Source: Methylophaga sp. UBA3192
Lineage (GTDB): Bacteria; Pseudomonadota; Gammaproteobacteria; Nitrosococcales; Methylophagaceae
Reading direction: 5' to 3'
NCBI GenBank assembly: GCA_002363955.1
Contig: DEXE01000008.1
Span: 1-64,000 of the forward strand
Length of the DNA stretch: 64,000 nucleotides
A program made the translations under genes and the position numbers. The notes below the pieces were generated by a model. It did not search any database and had not been told where the DNA came from. It was given only the letters and a program-made list of their open reading frames with translations. Shown here piece by piece: positions 17,590-25,671 of this stretch (the stretch's first letter is position 1; each line of letters opens with the position of its first letter).

Positions 17590-18462
17590 ATGCAAGGCAT
17601 TGTGAAATACAGCAGCATCATTGCACTCAGTATGGCAATGACGGTCGGCTTGTCTGCCTGTGGCAACCCCTTCAGTAAAAAATCATCAAATGATGATGAA
17701 GTTGTCATGTCACAAAGTGGTCCGATACTTTGGGAATCAAATCTGCAATACGTTCGGTTGGTAGAGCGTGATCAGCCAGGTACCAATCAGCATCCGTTGC
17801 CAATAAATCAGGACGAAATGCGTGAGGTACTGTCATCGCTTTACGTCAACCAACGCGTATTATTAAGAACTCAGCAAGTCCCCTTGTTTTCTCCGGGTGA
17901 ACTGCAAATTTTAAGTTCAACATTAGCGCAGGGGCTAAACCGTGCCCAGCCCAACGAAGATATTACGTTTGTTACCTTGGGTGTTCATGCCGGTGCGATT
18001 GCGGCAGAACGCAAAACCAATAGTGGCCGGGTATTTGTCGATAATAATGGCCGTTTGAATATCATTTTTGGTCTTCTGCATGAGGAGTACCGTGATAAAG
18101 AACAGTATACCGGCCAGGAGATTGATCGCCGGGTAAATCCATTATTACCGGGTAACCGTAGATCAGACTCTCAGCCAGCAACCAAAGTGGCTTTGGATAA
18201 TGGTGTGTCATATTATCAAGAGGATGGATCGGAACGGTCTGACTGGGTTGTAATTGATATTCCAACCGTATTAGCCACTGCAGCCGAGCGGAAAGGCCAG
18301 GATACGGGTGCATTAACCCCGGAAATGCGTGAAGAGATTGCCAGAACCAAGCGCCAAACAGATAATCTGACTGACGATGTAGCCAATATCAAGGAAGTCC
18401 TGTTTGAAATGTCTGAGCAACTTGAACAGCTCAAACAGCAACTGGAAGAAAATAAGGAATAA
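17590..18462 (+). CDS. Hypothetical lipoprotein with C-terminal coiled coil
   Basis: 290 residues with a lipoprotein signal peptide: basic start, hydrophobic stretch, and the lipobox LSAC with Cys24. Asp is absent right after the cysteine (CGNPF), so outer-membrane sorting is expected. The middle (about residues 45-230) is of no family I recognise. The last ~55 residues form a heptad-like coiled coil (EEIARTKRQTDNLTDDVANI, then SEQLEQLKQQLEE), suggesting oligomerisation. It follows gpsA by 30 bases and is followed by a strong palindrome, so it probably ends the operon. Confidence 0.75.
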   Translation: MQGIVKYSSIIALSMAMTVGLSACGNPFSKKSSNDDEVVMSQSGPILWESNLQYVRLVERDQPGTNQHPLPINQDEMREVLSSLYVNQRVLLRTQQVPLFSPGELQILSSTLAQGLNRAQPNEDITFVTLGVHAGAIAAERKTNSGRVFVDNNGRLNIIFGLLHEEYRDKEQYTGQEIDRRVNPLLPGNRRSDSQPATKVALDNGVSYYQEDGSERSDWVVIDIPTVLATAAERKGQDTGALTPEMREEIARTKRQTDNLTDDVANIKEVLFEMSEQLEQLKQQLEENKE

Positions 18463-18472
18463 ACTATCCTGA

Positions 18473-18516
18473 TGTCTTGTCCTGAAATAAGTGTCAACTT
18501 ATTTCAGGACAAGACA
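18473..18516. repeat. Perfect 20-bp palindrome, dispersed repeat or terminator
   Basis: A perfect 20-bp inverted repeat with a four-base GTCA loop. The left arm contains TGTCTTGTCCTGAAATAAGT and the right arm is its exact complement. The right arm is the same sequence as the left edge of the window. No T-run follows either arm, so it is not a classic intrinsic terminator. It sits between the end of the lipoprotein gene and the convergent MidA-type gene. A REP-like element or the remains of two abutting insertion-sequence ends are alternatives. Confidence 0.8.
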
Positions 18517-18540
18517 CTGCTATGAATAAATCAATAAGCC

Positions 18541-19704
18541 CTAAAGCCGATAACGCAGATCAGCGGATTTTGAACGGGGCATTTCAACATTTTTTGCCAT
18601 GCTGAGCACTTTAAACAATTCCCCCATCTGTTGTGGCAACAATAAGCGTTTTAATGCTGCAGCCTGCTGCATCTGATGAAAGGCTGGATTTGCATTATCC
18701 TGACTAAGATTAAGAATATCACCTGCCAGCAGGAAATCACTCTGTCTTTGATAACCTTCTACCTGAAGTCCTTTTTCATAAGCAGTTTCAGCCAGCGCAG
18801 TGAAATCAACATGAGCAGTGATATCCTGTAAACCCACTAAAATCAGCGGATCATTATGTGCCTGATGATGGTAGTGACAGCGCAACATGCCCTGATGACG
18901 CAGTGGATGAAAATAATCACTGGCCTCATAACCATAATCAATTATATAAATGCCACCCTGTTCAAGCATATCGGCAATAGTTGCAAGCCAGGCAGTTGCT
19001 TGCATCGCTATTTCAGTCTGATAGGGGAATTGTTCCAGTAAAGGATGAATTTGTTCACAACGAGACTTTAAATAGGTATTGGTTAAGGGTTGTGTCTGCC
19101 AATCAAGCTTTGCATTTTTGAGCCCTACCCCGATCTCATGCAGCTGATCTTTTTCAAACAGAACCTGATGTATCGGCATCGCGTCACAGACTTCATTGGC
19201 AACGATAACGCCGGTAAACTTGTTGGGAAGCTGATCCAGCCAGACAACCCGGTTTTGCTGGACACCAAAAATTTTATTTATTTTTTGACGCTGTACTTCA
19301 CGTAAGTGAGCGCTTGCTTCAATAATGTAGTAATGTTTTGGCAGGCAGTCGATCTCACTCAGATAGAGCAACAGATCCACGGCCATCTGGCCACTGCCAG
19401 CACCAAATTCCAGGCAATCTGCCGCCGGTATTTGTCTGAGCACATCAGCAATATGATTGCCCAGCGCCATAGAAAATAACGGGCTTATTTCCGGTGCTGT
19501 AATAAAATCCCCAGCTTCGCCGATCTTGCTTAAGCCATTGCTGTAATAACCGAGTCCAGGTTGGTATAAGGCCATCTGCATAAATTCAGCAAAGCTCAGC
19601 CAACCATTACGGTCTTCTATGGTCTGAAAAATCAGTTGCAACAGTTGATCGCTATGCTGTTGCGCAATGGGGTCAGGTGCAGGTAACTTGGCGGTATGTT
19701 TCAT
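18541..19704 (-). CDS. SAM-dependent methyltransferase, MidA/NDUFAF7 family (DUF185)
   Basis: 387 residues of the DUF185 family. The N-terminal helical region contains FMQMALYQPGLGYYSN and GDFITAPEISPLF, both family hallmarks. The SAM-binding motif is CLEFGAGSGQMAVDLL, and the later YIIDYGYEASDYFHP segment is also conserved. The mitochondrial relative methylates an arginine of a complex I subunit; the bacterial substrate is not established. Its start codon lies only 16 bases from the divergent folM start. Confidence 0.88.
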   Translation of the reverse strand: MKHTAKLPAPDPIAQQHSDQLLQLIFQTIEDRNGWLSFAEFMQMALYQPGLGYYSNGLSKIGEAGDFITAPEISPLFSMALGNHIADVLRQIPAADCLEFGAGSGQMAVDLLLYLSEIDCLPKHYYIIEASAHLREVQRQKINKIFGVQQNRVVWLDQLPNKFTGVIVANEVCDAMPIHQVLFEKDQLHEIGVGLKNAKLDWQTQPLTNTYLKSRCEQIHPLLEQFPYQTEIAMQATAWLATIADMLEQGGIYIIDYGYEASDYFHPLRHQGMLRCHYHHQAHNDPLILVGLQDITAHVDFTALAETAYEKGLQVEGYQRQSDFLLAGDILNLSQDNANPAFHQMQQAAALKRLLLPQQMGELFKVLSMAKNVEMPRSKSADLRYRL

Positions 19705-19720
19705 TTAGTCGGTAATTTCA

Positions 19721-20440
19721 GTGAATAATCCCATTTTAGTAACAGGTGCCGGAAAGCGAGTCGGATTTCATATCGCTTCCAGGCTAAAGCAGGATGGTTA
19801 TGAGGTATTGGCACATTACCGTACTGAAACGGATGATGTCCAAAAACTAAAACAATTAGGCATCCAGACTGTTCAGGCGGATTTGCAGGATACTGCCAGC
19901 ATTATGGGGTTTATCGACAAACTGCAGCAATTCAGTCCGGCTTATCGAGGCATTGTGCATAATGCCTCAGCATTTACACCGACAGCAGATGATTTGATTG
20001 AGGCTGCGGAGCAATATCAACATTTTTTTACCATACATATGTTAGCGCCGTTTCTGATCAATCAGGCGTTATCAAAGCTGTTAAAGGGACCAGGCAATGA
20101 TCCGGCCGATATTATTCATATCACCGATATCAATGTTGAAAACCCTACCCCGCGTTTTGATATTTATGGCACAACCAAAGCGGGATTGCATAACCTGACG
20201 CTGGTGTCGGCAAAAAAACTTGCTCCGCAGATCAAGGTGAATTCAGTGGCTCCGGGACCCGTTTTATTCACCGAGTCACATACACAGGAAGCTAGACAGA
20301 AGATGTTGTCTGAAACCCCGCTTGCTCGTGAAGGTGGTGCCGAGCCAGTTTATCTCGCCATAAAAAGCTTGCTAGAGAACCCCTTTATTACCGGTGCGAC
20401 TATCCCGGTAGATGGTGGTCGCCGTCTCTCCAAAGCGTAA
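19721..20440 (+). CDS. folM: Dihydromonapterin reductase, short-chain dehydrogenase
   Basis: 239-residue short-chain dehydrogenase/reductase. The NADPH site is ILVTGAGKRVGFHIA, and the catalytic tyrosine and lysine are in YGTTKAG (Y-x-x-x-K). VDGGRRLSK is at the C terminus. FolM-type enzymes reduce dihydromonapterin or dihydrofolate. The start is a GTG. Location next to folK and folB supports a pterin substrate. Its 3' end overlaps folK on the other strand by 69 bases. Confidence 0.82.
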   Translation: MNNPILVTGAGKRVGFHIASRLKQDGYEVLAHYRTETDDVQKLKQLGIQTVQADLQDTASIMGFIDKLQQFSPAYRGIVHNASAFTPTADDLIEAAEQYQHFFTIHMLAPFLINQALSKLLKGPGNDPADIIHITDINVENPTPRFDIYGTTKAGLHNLTLVSAKKLAPQIKVNSVAPGPVLFTESHTQEARQKMLSETPLAREGGAEPVYLAIKSLLENPFITGATIPVDGGRRLSKA

Positions 20441-20899
20441 GTCAGACGTTTGTATCAAAACGCCTGCAGGAGGCGTGACTTCTGCAGTGTCAGTTAGATA
20501 ACTGAGCAGCTCTCGAATAATGGGGTAAAGAAAATACTCATCAGTAATACTGCTGACCGGGATATCAGCTTCTTCTGGCAAACTCAGCTTTTTCAGAATA
20601 TCGATATCGGCTGGTCGATCTTTGGTTTTGCTTAACGGATCATCCCGATCCCGACCTAAACTAATTTCAATTTGATTGCAGAAGCGCTTTAATTCTATCT
20701 CGGACAAATCGGTTTCAACGAAGACGATGGCATTGAGGAAATCCCGATGACTATTCATGCCCACCGGCGGGATTTTTAATACTCGGCTTAGTTTTAGTTC
20801 TTTAAACTCTTGCAGCAGCGCAATGACCATTTTTTCGGTATTTTGCTGAGGATTTATGTTGCTGCCTAAACCAAGCAGATAACCTTGTCGCTGTTTCAT
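20372..20899 (-). CDS. folK: 6-hydroxymethyl-7,8-dihydropterin pyrophosphokinase
   Basis: 175 residues; transfers pyrophosphate from ATP to hydroxymethyldihydropterin in folate synthesis. GLGSNINPQQNT at the N terminus, FLNAIVFVETDL, and the ATP/Mg segment RPADIDIL are the family motifs. The start overlaps the folB stop as ATGA. The last ~25 residues, encoded opposite folM, are longer than in typical FolK, so the C-terminal tail may be a lineage-specific extension. Confidence 0.92.
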   Translation of the reverse strand: MKQRQGYLLGLGSNINPQQNTEKMVIALLQEFKELKLSRVLKIPPVGMNSHRDFLNAIVFVETDLSEIELKRFCNQIEISLGRDRDDPLSKTKDRPADIDILKKLSLPEEADIPVSSITDEYFLYPIIRELLSYLTDTAEVTPPAGVLIQTSDLRFGETATTIYRDSRTGNKGVL

Positions 20900-21249
20900 T
20901 CGCTGGAGCGCTCAATCACAATTTGTGCCTGGTTTTTACCATGCAATTGAACAGGTTTGGTTAAGGTGAGTTTGAGTCGCGGAATGGCAAAGGTCTTGAG
21001 TAAAAGTTGCGCGACCTCTTCAGCCAGGCTTTCAATTAACAGATATCGACTATTGCTGACAAACTCGACAACGACATTGGCAACCGCACCATAATCCAAT
21101 GTATTGGTTATATCATCTGATGCAGCGGCTTTACGGATATCCCAATCCATTTCAAAATCAAAGCGCAATGTTTGTAGTGTTTCGCGCTCCCAATCATAGA
21201 TGCCGATAATCGTGTCAATTTTCAAATCATTTAGAAAAATTTTATCCAT
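20896..21249 (-). CDS. folB: Dihydroneopterin aldolase
   Basis: 117 residues; cleaves dihydroneopterin to hydroxymethyldihydropterin and glycolaldehyde. The opening DKIFLNDLKIDTIIGIYDWE, ITNTLDYGAVANVVVEFV, and the catalytic lysine region TLTKPVQL match the family. It is co-transcribed with folK by a 4-base overlap. Together with folM this gives three pterin genes side by side. Confidence 0.93.
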   Translation of the reverse strand: MDKIFLNDLKIDTIIGIYDWERETLQTLRFDFEMDWDIRKAAASDDITNTLDYGAVANVVVEFVSNSRYLLIESLAEEVAQLLLKTFAIPRLKLTLTKPVQLHGKNQAQIVIERSSE

Positions 21250-21325
21250 GATGTCGCTTCAATGTTGGCAAAAGTGGTAATGGTACTGAATAATACCGCT
21301 ACATTTTCAAAGGTCGCATCATAAC

Positions 21326-21922
21326 ATGCCTGAATTAACTGCCATCGCGCTGCTTGCATTGCTCGGCGCCTACCTTATAGGCTCATTATCGAGCGCTGTC
21401 ATGCTTTGCAAGGTCTCAGGTTTACCTGACCCCAGAACTCAGGGCTCAGGCAATCCCGGCGCGACCAATGTGTTGCGGATGGGCAGCAAAAAGCTCGCGG
21501 CACTGGTTCTGCTTATTGATGTATTAAAGGGCGTCATCCCGGTATTAATCGGACGAATGTTAGGCTTTGATATTGATATCCTGGCTTTAATCGCTTTCTT
21601 TGCATTTCTTGGGCACTTATACCCTGTCTTTTTCCAGTTTAAAGGTGGCAAAGGTGTCGCAACAGCATTAGGTGCATTTCTGGCGTTGTCACCTGCGTTG
21701 GCTGGAGCGGCGTTACTGACTTGGATTCTGGTTTTTGCCATTAGCCGGATTTCGTCTTTATCCGCCATTGCCGCTGCGGCAATGACACCGGTTTATAGCT
21801 TATGGCTTATTGATACGGTGTTTGCACGTACGGTTATTCTGTTCATTGCCTTATTGTTGCTATGGCGGCATCGTAGCAATATCCAGCGTTTGCTGGCCGG
21901 TGAAGAGAAGAAGTCAGGCTGA
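21326..21922 (+). CDS. plsY: Acyl-phosphate:glycerol-3-phosphate acyltransferase PlsY
   Basis: 198-residue inner-membrane enzyme that acylates glycerol-3-phosphate from acyl-phosphate, the first step of phospholipid synthesis. Five hydrophobic segments are visible. The conserved loops are GSLSSAVMLCK, GSGNPGATNVLR and the phosphate-binding FKGGKGVATALGA. Its substrate is made by GpsA, encoded nearby. The end overlaps the convergent tsaD gene by nine bases. Confidence 0.94.
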   Translation: MPELTAIALLALLGAYLIGSLSSAVMLCKVSGLPDPRTQGSGNPGATNVLRMGSKKLAALVLLIDVLKGVIPVLIGRMLGFDIDILALIAFFAFLGHLYPVFFQFKGGKGVATALGAFLALSPALAGAALLTWILVFAISRISSLSAIAAAAMTPVYSLWLIDTVFARTVILFIALLLLWRHRSNIQRLLAGEEKKSG

Positions 21923-22930
21923 AGCTGGCGGCGTTAACTCATCTAATGGCCAACGCGAACGCACATTAAACGTAGCATCGGTTTCAAGTAGCATCGCCTG
22001 ATGGCGCATGGCACCGGCAAATGCAATCATCGCTCCGTTATCGCTACAGAATTGTAATTGCGGGTAATAAACCTGCACTTTCGGTAATGCATCTAAAGCC
22101 GCGCGCAAAGATTTATTGGCACTGACGCCACCGGCCACGACCAAACGCTTATGACCACTTTGTTTTAATGCACGGCGACATTTAATCACCAGGGTTTCCA
22201 CCGCCGCTGTTTGAAACGCCAGCGCAATATCGGCTTTGGCCTGTTCACTCTGATCACTGTTATGCCAGGTGTTTAAAGCAAATGTTTTCAAACCACTGAA
22301 ACTGAAATCCAAACCCGGACGATTGGTCATCGGTCTGGGAAAGATATGGGCGCCCTCTTGTCCTTTTTCCGCTAAAGCCGCTAAGGCCGGGCCGCCCGGA
22401 TAACCCAGCCCCAACATTTTGGCGGTTTTATCAAACGCTTCACCCACCGCATCATCAATGGATTCGCCCATTAATTCATATTCCCCCACGCCCTTAACAT
22501 CAACCAGTAAGGTATGGCCGCCGGAAATTAATAAAGATACAAATGGAAATGCCGGTGGATTCGCTTCCAGTAACGGCGATAAAAGGTGTCCTTCCATATG
22601 ATTGATTGGCAAGGCTGGAATATTTAACGCCCAGGCCAGACTGCGGCCAATTGCCGCGCCCACCAGTAAAGCCCCTACCAGGCCCGGACCCGCTGTATAA
22701 GCCACTGCATCAATATCTTTACGGTGCAGACCCGCCTCATCCAAAACCTGCTGCATCAAGGGCAATGCTTTCTGAATATGATCGCGGGAAGCCAGTTCCG
22801 GCACCACACCGCCATATTCGGCATGCATTTCTATCTGACTGAAAAGTGCGTGAGCTAACAATCCTTTTTCAGTATCATAAAGTGCAATACCGGTTTCGTC
22901 GCAAGATGATTCAATTCCTAAAACACGCAT
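21914..22930 (-). CDS. tsaD: tRNA N6-threonylcarbamoyladenosine transferase TsaD
   Basis: 338-residue ASKHA-fold enzyme that forms t6A37 in ANN-decoding tRNAs. The start LGIESSCDETGIALY, the iron-binding histidines in HMEGHLLSPL, and VAGGVSANKSLR are family hallmarks. It is divergent from rpsU, the standard gammaproteobacterial arrangement, with the shared promoter region in the 152 bases between them. Confidence 0.96.
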   Translation of the reverse strand: MRVLGIESSCDETGIALYDTEKGLLAHALFSQIEMHAEYGGVVPELASRDHIQKALPLMQQVLDEAGLHRKDIDAVAYTAGPGLVGALLVGAAIGRSLAWALNIPALPINHMEGHLLSPLLEANPPAFPFVSLLISGGHTLLVDVKGVGEYELMGESIDDAVGEAFDKTAKMLGLGYPGGPALAALAEKGQEGAHIFPRPMTNRPGLDFSFSGLKTFALNTWHNSDQSEQAKADIALAFQTAAVETLVIKCRRALKQSGHKRLVVAGGVSANKSLRAALDALPKVQVYYPQLQFCSDNGAMIAFAGAMRHQAMLLETDATFNVRSRWPLDELTPPASA

Positions 22931-23082
22931 AAATTTATTCTGACTGCATTAAATTAATGCCAATTATTATGCCTTGCCGGGGGTGGTCTCATCCAACTAA
23001 TTCGCATTTAGTATTTTCTTTCCGAAATAGATCTCGTACAATTAAGGGCTTTTCCGTCATTGTCTGTTTAGGAATGTATTGA

Positions 23083-23298
23083 ATGCCATCTGTTAAGGTT
23101 AAAGAAAACGAACCATTTGACGTAGCTTTACGTCGTTTCAAACGTGCTTGTGAAAAAGCAGGTACGGTTGCAGAAGCTCGCGCTCGCGAAGCTTATGAAA
23201 AACCAACAACTGTTCGCAAACGTGCTGCAGCTGCCGCTGTTAAACGTCACCAGAAGAAACTGTCTCGTGAAAACGCTAGCCGCGTTCGCATGTACTAA
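23083..23298 (+). CDS. rpsU: 30S ribosomal protein S21
   Basis: 71-residue basic protein matching S21: MPSVKVKENEPFDVALRRFK at the start and a Lys/Arg-rich tail (RKRAAAAAVKRHQKKLSREN). It opens the macromolecular synthesis operon with yqeY, dnaG and rpoD. Confidence 0.97.
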   Translation: MPSVKVKENEPFDVALRRFKRACEKAGTVAEARAREAYEKPTTVRKRAAAAAVKRHQKKLSRENASRVRMY

Positions 23299-23321
23299 TT
23301 GCTGATTAGAATCTTATTCTA

Positions 23322-23783
23322 ATGCCTCAAGAAGCCAGTCCACTCAAAGCTCGAATTCAAGATAGCGTAAAAGACGCAATGCGAGCCAAAGACAAAGATC
23401 GTCTTGGCACATTGCGACAAATTACCGCTGCCATCAAGCAAGTTGAAGTCGATAATCGCCAGGATATGTCAGATGATGACATTATCGTTGTGCTGACCAA
23501 AATGACTAAGCAACGCAAAGATGCCTTATCGCAGTTTGAGCAAGCTGGCCGTGATGACTTAGCCGTTATCGAAAAAGCTGAATTGGCGATTATTGAAGAA
23601 TTCTTGCCAACAGCCTTGAGCGAAGCAGAATTGCAGGCAGCTATCGCTGATGCAATTCAAGAGACAGGTGCTAGCAGTCAGAAAGATATGGGTGCGGTGA
23701 TGAATGTGTTGCGTCCGAAAGTTCAGGGACGCGCTGATATGGGCGCAGTGAGCAGCCAGGTTAAGGCCGCGCTCAGTTCTTAA
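23322..23783 (+). CDS. yqeY: GatB/YqeY domain protein
   Basis: 153-residue protein of the YqeY family, related to the tail domain of the GatB amidotransferase subunit. Visible segments are MRAKDKDRLGTLRQITAAIK, QRKDALSQFEQAGR and LPTALSEAEL. It may bind tRNA, but its function is not established. Its position between rpsU and dnaG is typical. Confidence 0.92.
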   Translation: MPQEASPLKARIQDSVKDAMRAKDKDRLGTLRQITAAIKQVEVDNRQDMSDDDIIVVLTKMTKQRKDALSQFEQAGRDDLAVIEKAELAIIEEFLPTALSEAELQAAIADAIQETGASSQKDMGAVMNVLRPKVQGRADMGAVSSQVKAALSS

Positions 23784-23851
23784 GCCAGCAATGCCAGGTC
23801 TTTTTTCAGACGTGGTTAACATTCAAGACAGACTTCGGCCATAATTGATTT

Positions 23852-25576
23852 ATGGCCGGACAAATCCCTCCACAGTTTATTGACGAATTGCTCTCACGAG
23901 TCGATATCGTTGATATTATCGATGCGCGTGTACCGCTGAAAAAAGCCGGTAAAAATCTGCACGCCTGCTGTCCATTCCACAACGAGAAAACTCCCTCATT
24001 TACAGTCAGTCCTGATAAACAGTTTTATCACTGTTTTGGCTGTGGTGCGCACGGCACGGCGATTGGCTTTTTGATGGAGTACGATCAACTCAGCTTTCCG
24101 GAAGCCATTCAGGAGCTTGCCGATACCGTTGGTATGCAAGTCCCGGTCACACAACAAGCTGCACTAACCCCCGCCAGACAAAACCTTTATGACCTGATGG
24201 ATAAGGTCAGTCGTTATTACGTTCATCAACTGCAAAATCATCCGCAGCGCCAACCCTTTCAGGACTATATTCAACAACGTGGTCTCAGTCCCGAAACCGT
24301 AGCCGCTTTTGACATTGGTATGGCACCAGACGGCTGGGACAATGTATTACGCACTTTTGGCAATAATCAGCAATCCCAGGATCAACTGTTCGAAGCCGGA
24401 ATGCTGATTAAAAATGACAAGGGGCGTACTTACGATCGTTTTCGTGATCGACTAATGTTTCCTATCCGTGACCGTCGGGGCCGCGTTATCGCTTTCGGTG
24501 GTCGCGTTATTGATGCCGACGGCACGCCAAAATATCTGAACTCACCCGAAACGCCCATCTTTCATAAAGGCCAGGAACTGTATGGCTTGTATCAGGCTCG
24601 CAAAGCCAATCGGCGATTGGAAAAAATCCTGATTGTTGAAGGCTATATGGATGTTATCGCCCTGGCCCAGTTTGGGATTAACAATGCGGTGGCCACATTA
24701 GGTACTGCGACAACATCCGAACATTTAAGACTTTTGACGCGCAGCGCGCCGGAAATTGTTTTTTGTTTTGATGGCGATCGTGCCGGTAAAGAAGCCGCCT
24801 GGCGAGCGGCTGAAAATGCGATGCCAATACTGGGTGGCAATTTTGAGCTGAAATTTATGTTTCTGCCTGAAGGGCAGGATCCCGATACCATGGTGAGGGA
24901 GCAGGGGGCCGCTGGTTTTAATCAGTTAGTCGATCGGGCACAAAGTTATTCTGAATTTTTCTTTGCCACCTTGCTTTCCCGGGTGGATAGTCAATCGATG
25001 GATGGCCGCGCCAGGCTGGTTGAAATTGCCAAACCCTATCTAAGACATATCCCTGCAGGCTTGTATCGCGATATGCTGGAGCAGCAGCTGGCAGACCATG
25101 CTAAAACCAATATTGTCACGTTAAACAAACACTTGGAAAAGCCTGCGTCACCACCACGAGCAAAAAACGCCAAGCAAAATGCAATGGCCAATATGACGCC
25201 TGTGCGTATGGCCGTGATGATTCTGTTACAGCATCCACAGTTGTATGAGGCTGTTCCGGATACAGATAATTTGCATCAGCTGGATATGCCAGGTTTGGCG
25301 ATTTTAATTCAGCTACTTGAAACCATGCGTGAGCATCCCCATCTTAAAACCGCACAGCTTTTGGAGCGTTGGCGAGAAACTCAACAAGCCCCATATCTGG
25401 AAAAACTTGCAATGCAACCGCTGAATTTGTCGCCAGAACAACTGGAGCATGAACTCATTGGGATTGTGAGTCGTCTAAACAAGCAAGCAAGAGATGAACG
25501 TTTAACTTATCTGATGAGTAAGCCGCTTAGTCAATTAACTGAGGCCGAAAAAATGGAAGTAAAATCCTTTAAGTAA
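23852..25576 (+). CDS. dnaG: DNA primase
   Basis: 574-residue primase that makes RNA primers at the replication fork. The N-terminal zinc-binding domain has CCPFHNEKTPSF and FYHCFGCG. The TOPRIM core has VEGYMDVIAL and FCFDGDRAGKEA. The C-terminal helicase-binding region spans roughly residues 440-574. Third gene of the rpsU-yqeY-dnaG-rpoD operon. Confidence 0.97.
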   Translation: MAGQIPPQFIDELLSRVDIVDIIDARVPLKKAGKNLHACCPFHNEKTPSFTVSPDKQFYHCFGCGAHGTAIGFLMEYDQLSFPEAIQELADTVGMQVPVTQQAALTPARQNLYDLMDKVSRYYVHQLQNHPQRQPFQDYIQQRGLSPETVAAFDIGMAPDGWDNVLRTFGNNQQSQDQLFEAGMLIKNDKGRTYDRFRDRLMFPIRDRRGRVIAFGGRVIDADGTPKYLNSPETPIFHKGQELYGLYQARKANRRLEKILIVEGYMDVIALAQFGINNAVATLGTATTSEHLRLLTRSAPEIVFCFDGDRAGKEAAWRAAENAMPILGGNFELKFMFLPEGQDPDTMVREQGAAGFNQLVDRAQSYSEFFFATLLSRVDSQSMDGRARLVEIAKPYLRHIPAGLYRDMLEQQLADHAKTNIVTLNKHLEKPASPPRAKNAKQNAMANMTPVRMAVMILLQHPQLYEAVPDTDNLHQLDMPGLAILIQLLETMREHPHLKTAQLLERWRETQQAPYLEKLAMQPLNLSPEQLEHELIGIVSRLNKQARDERLTYLMSKPLSQLTEAEKMEVKSFK

Positions 25577-25616
25577 GTGTTCTGTAATCAAAAATGATGC
25601 AATAACGAAGTGCTTT

Positions 25617-25631
25617 CACTATAATATAGTG
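25617..25631 (+). promoter_or_regulatory. Candidate rpoD promoter -10 within a palindrome
   Basis: TATAAT, a perfect sigma-70 -10 box, lies 47 bases before the rpoD start codon, inside the palindrome CACTATA-A-TATAGTG. No good -35 hexamer is seen at 17 bases upstream, so the promoter may be factor-dependent. It would give rpoD its own transcript apart from the operon. Confidence 0.45.
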
Positions 25632-25671
25632 TTACCGCCAAAAACAGCGTCACCATGCATAAAGAGGCCGA

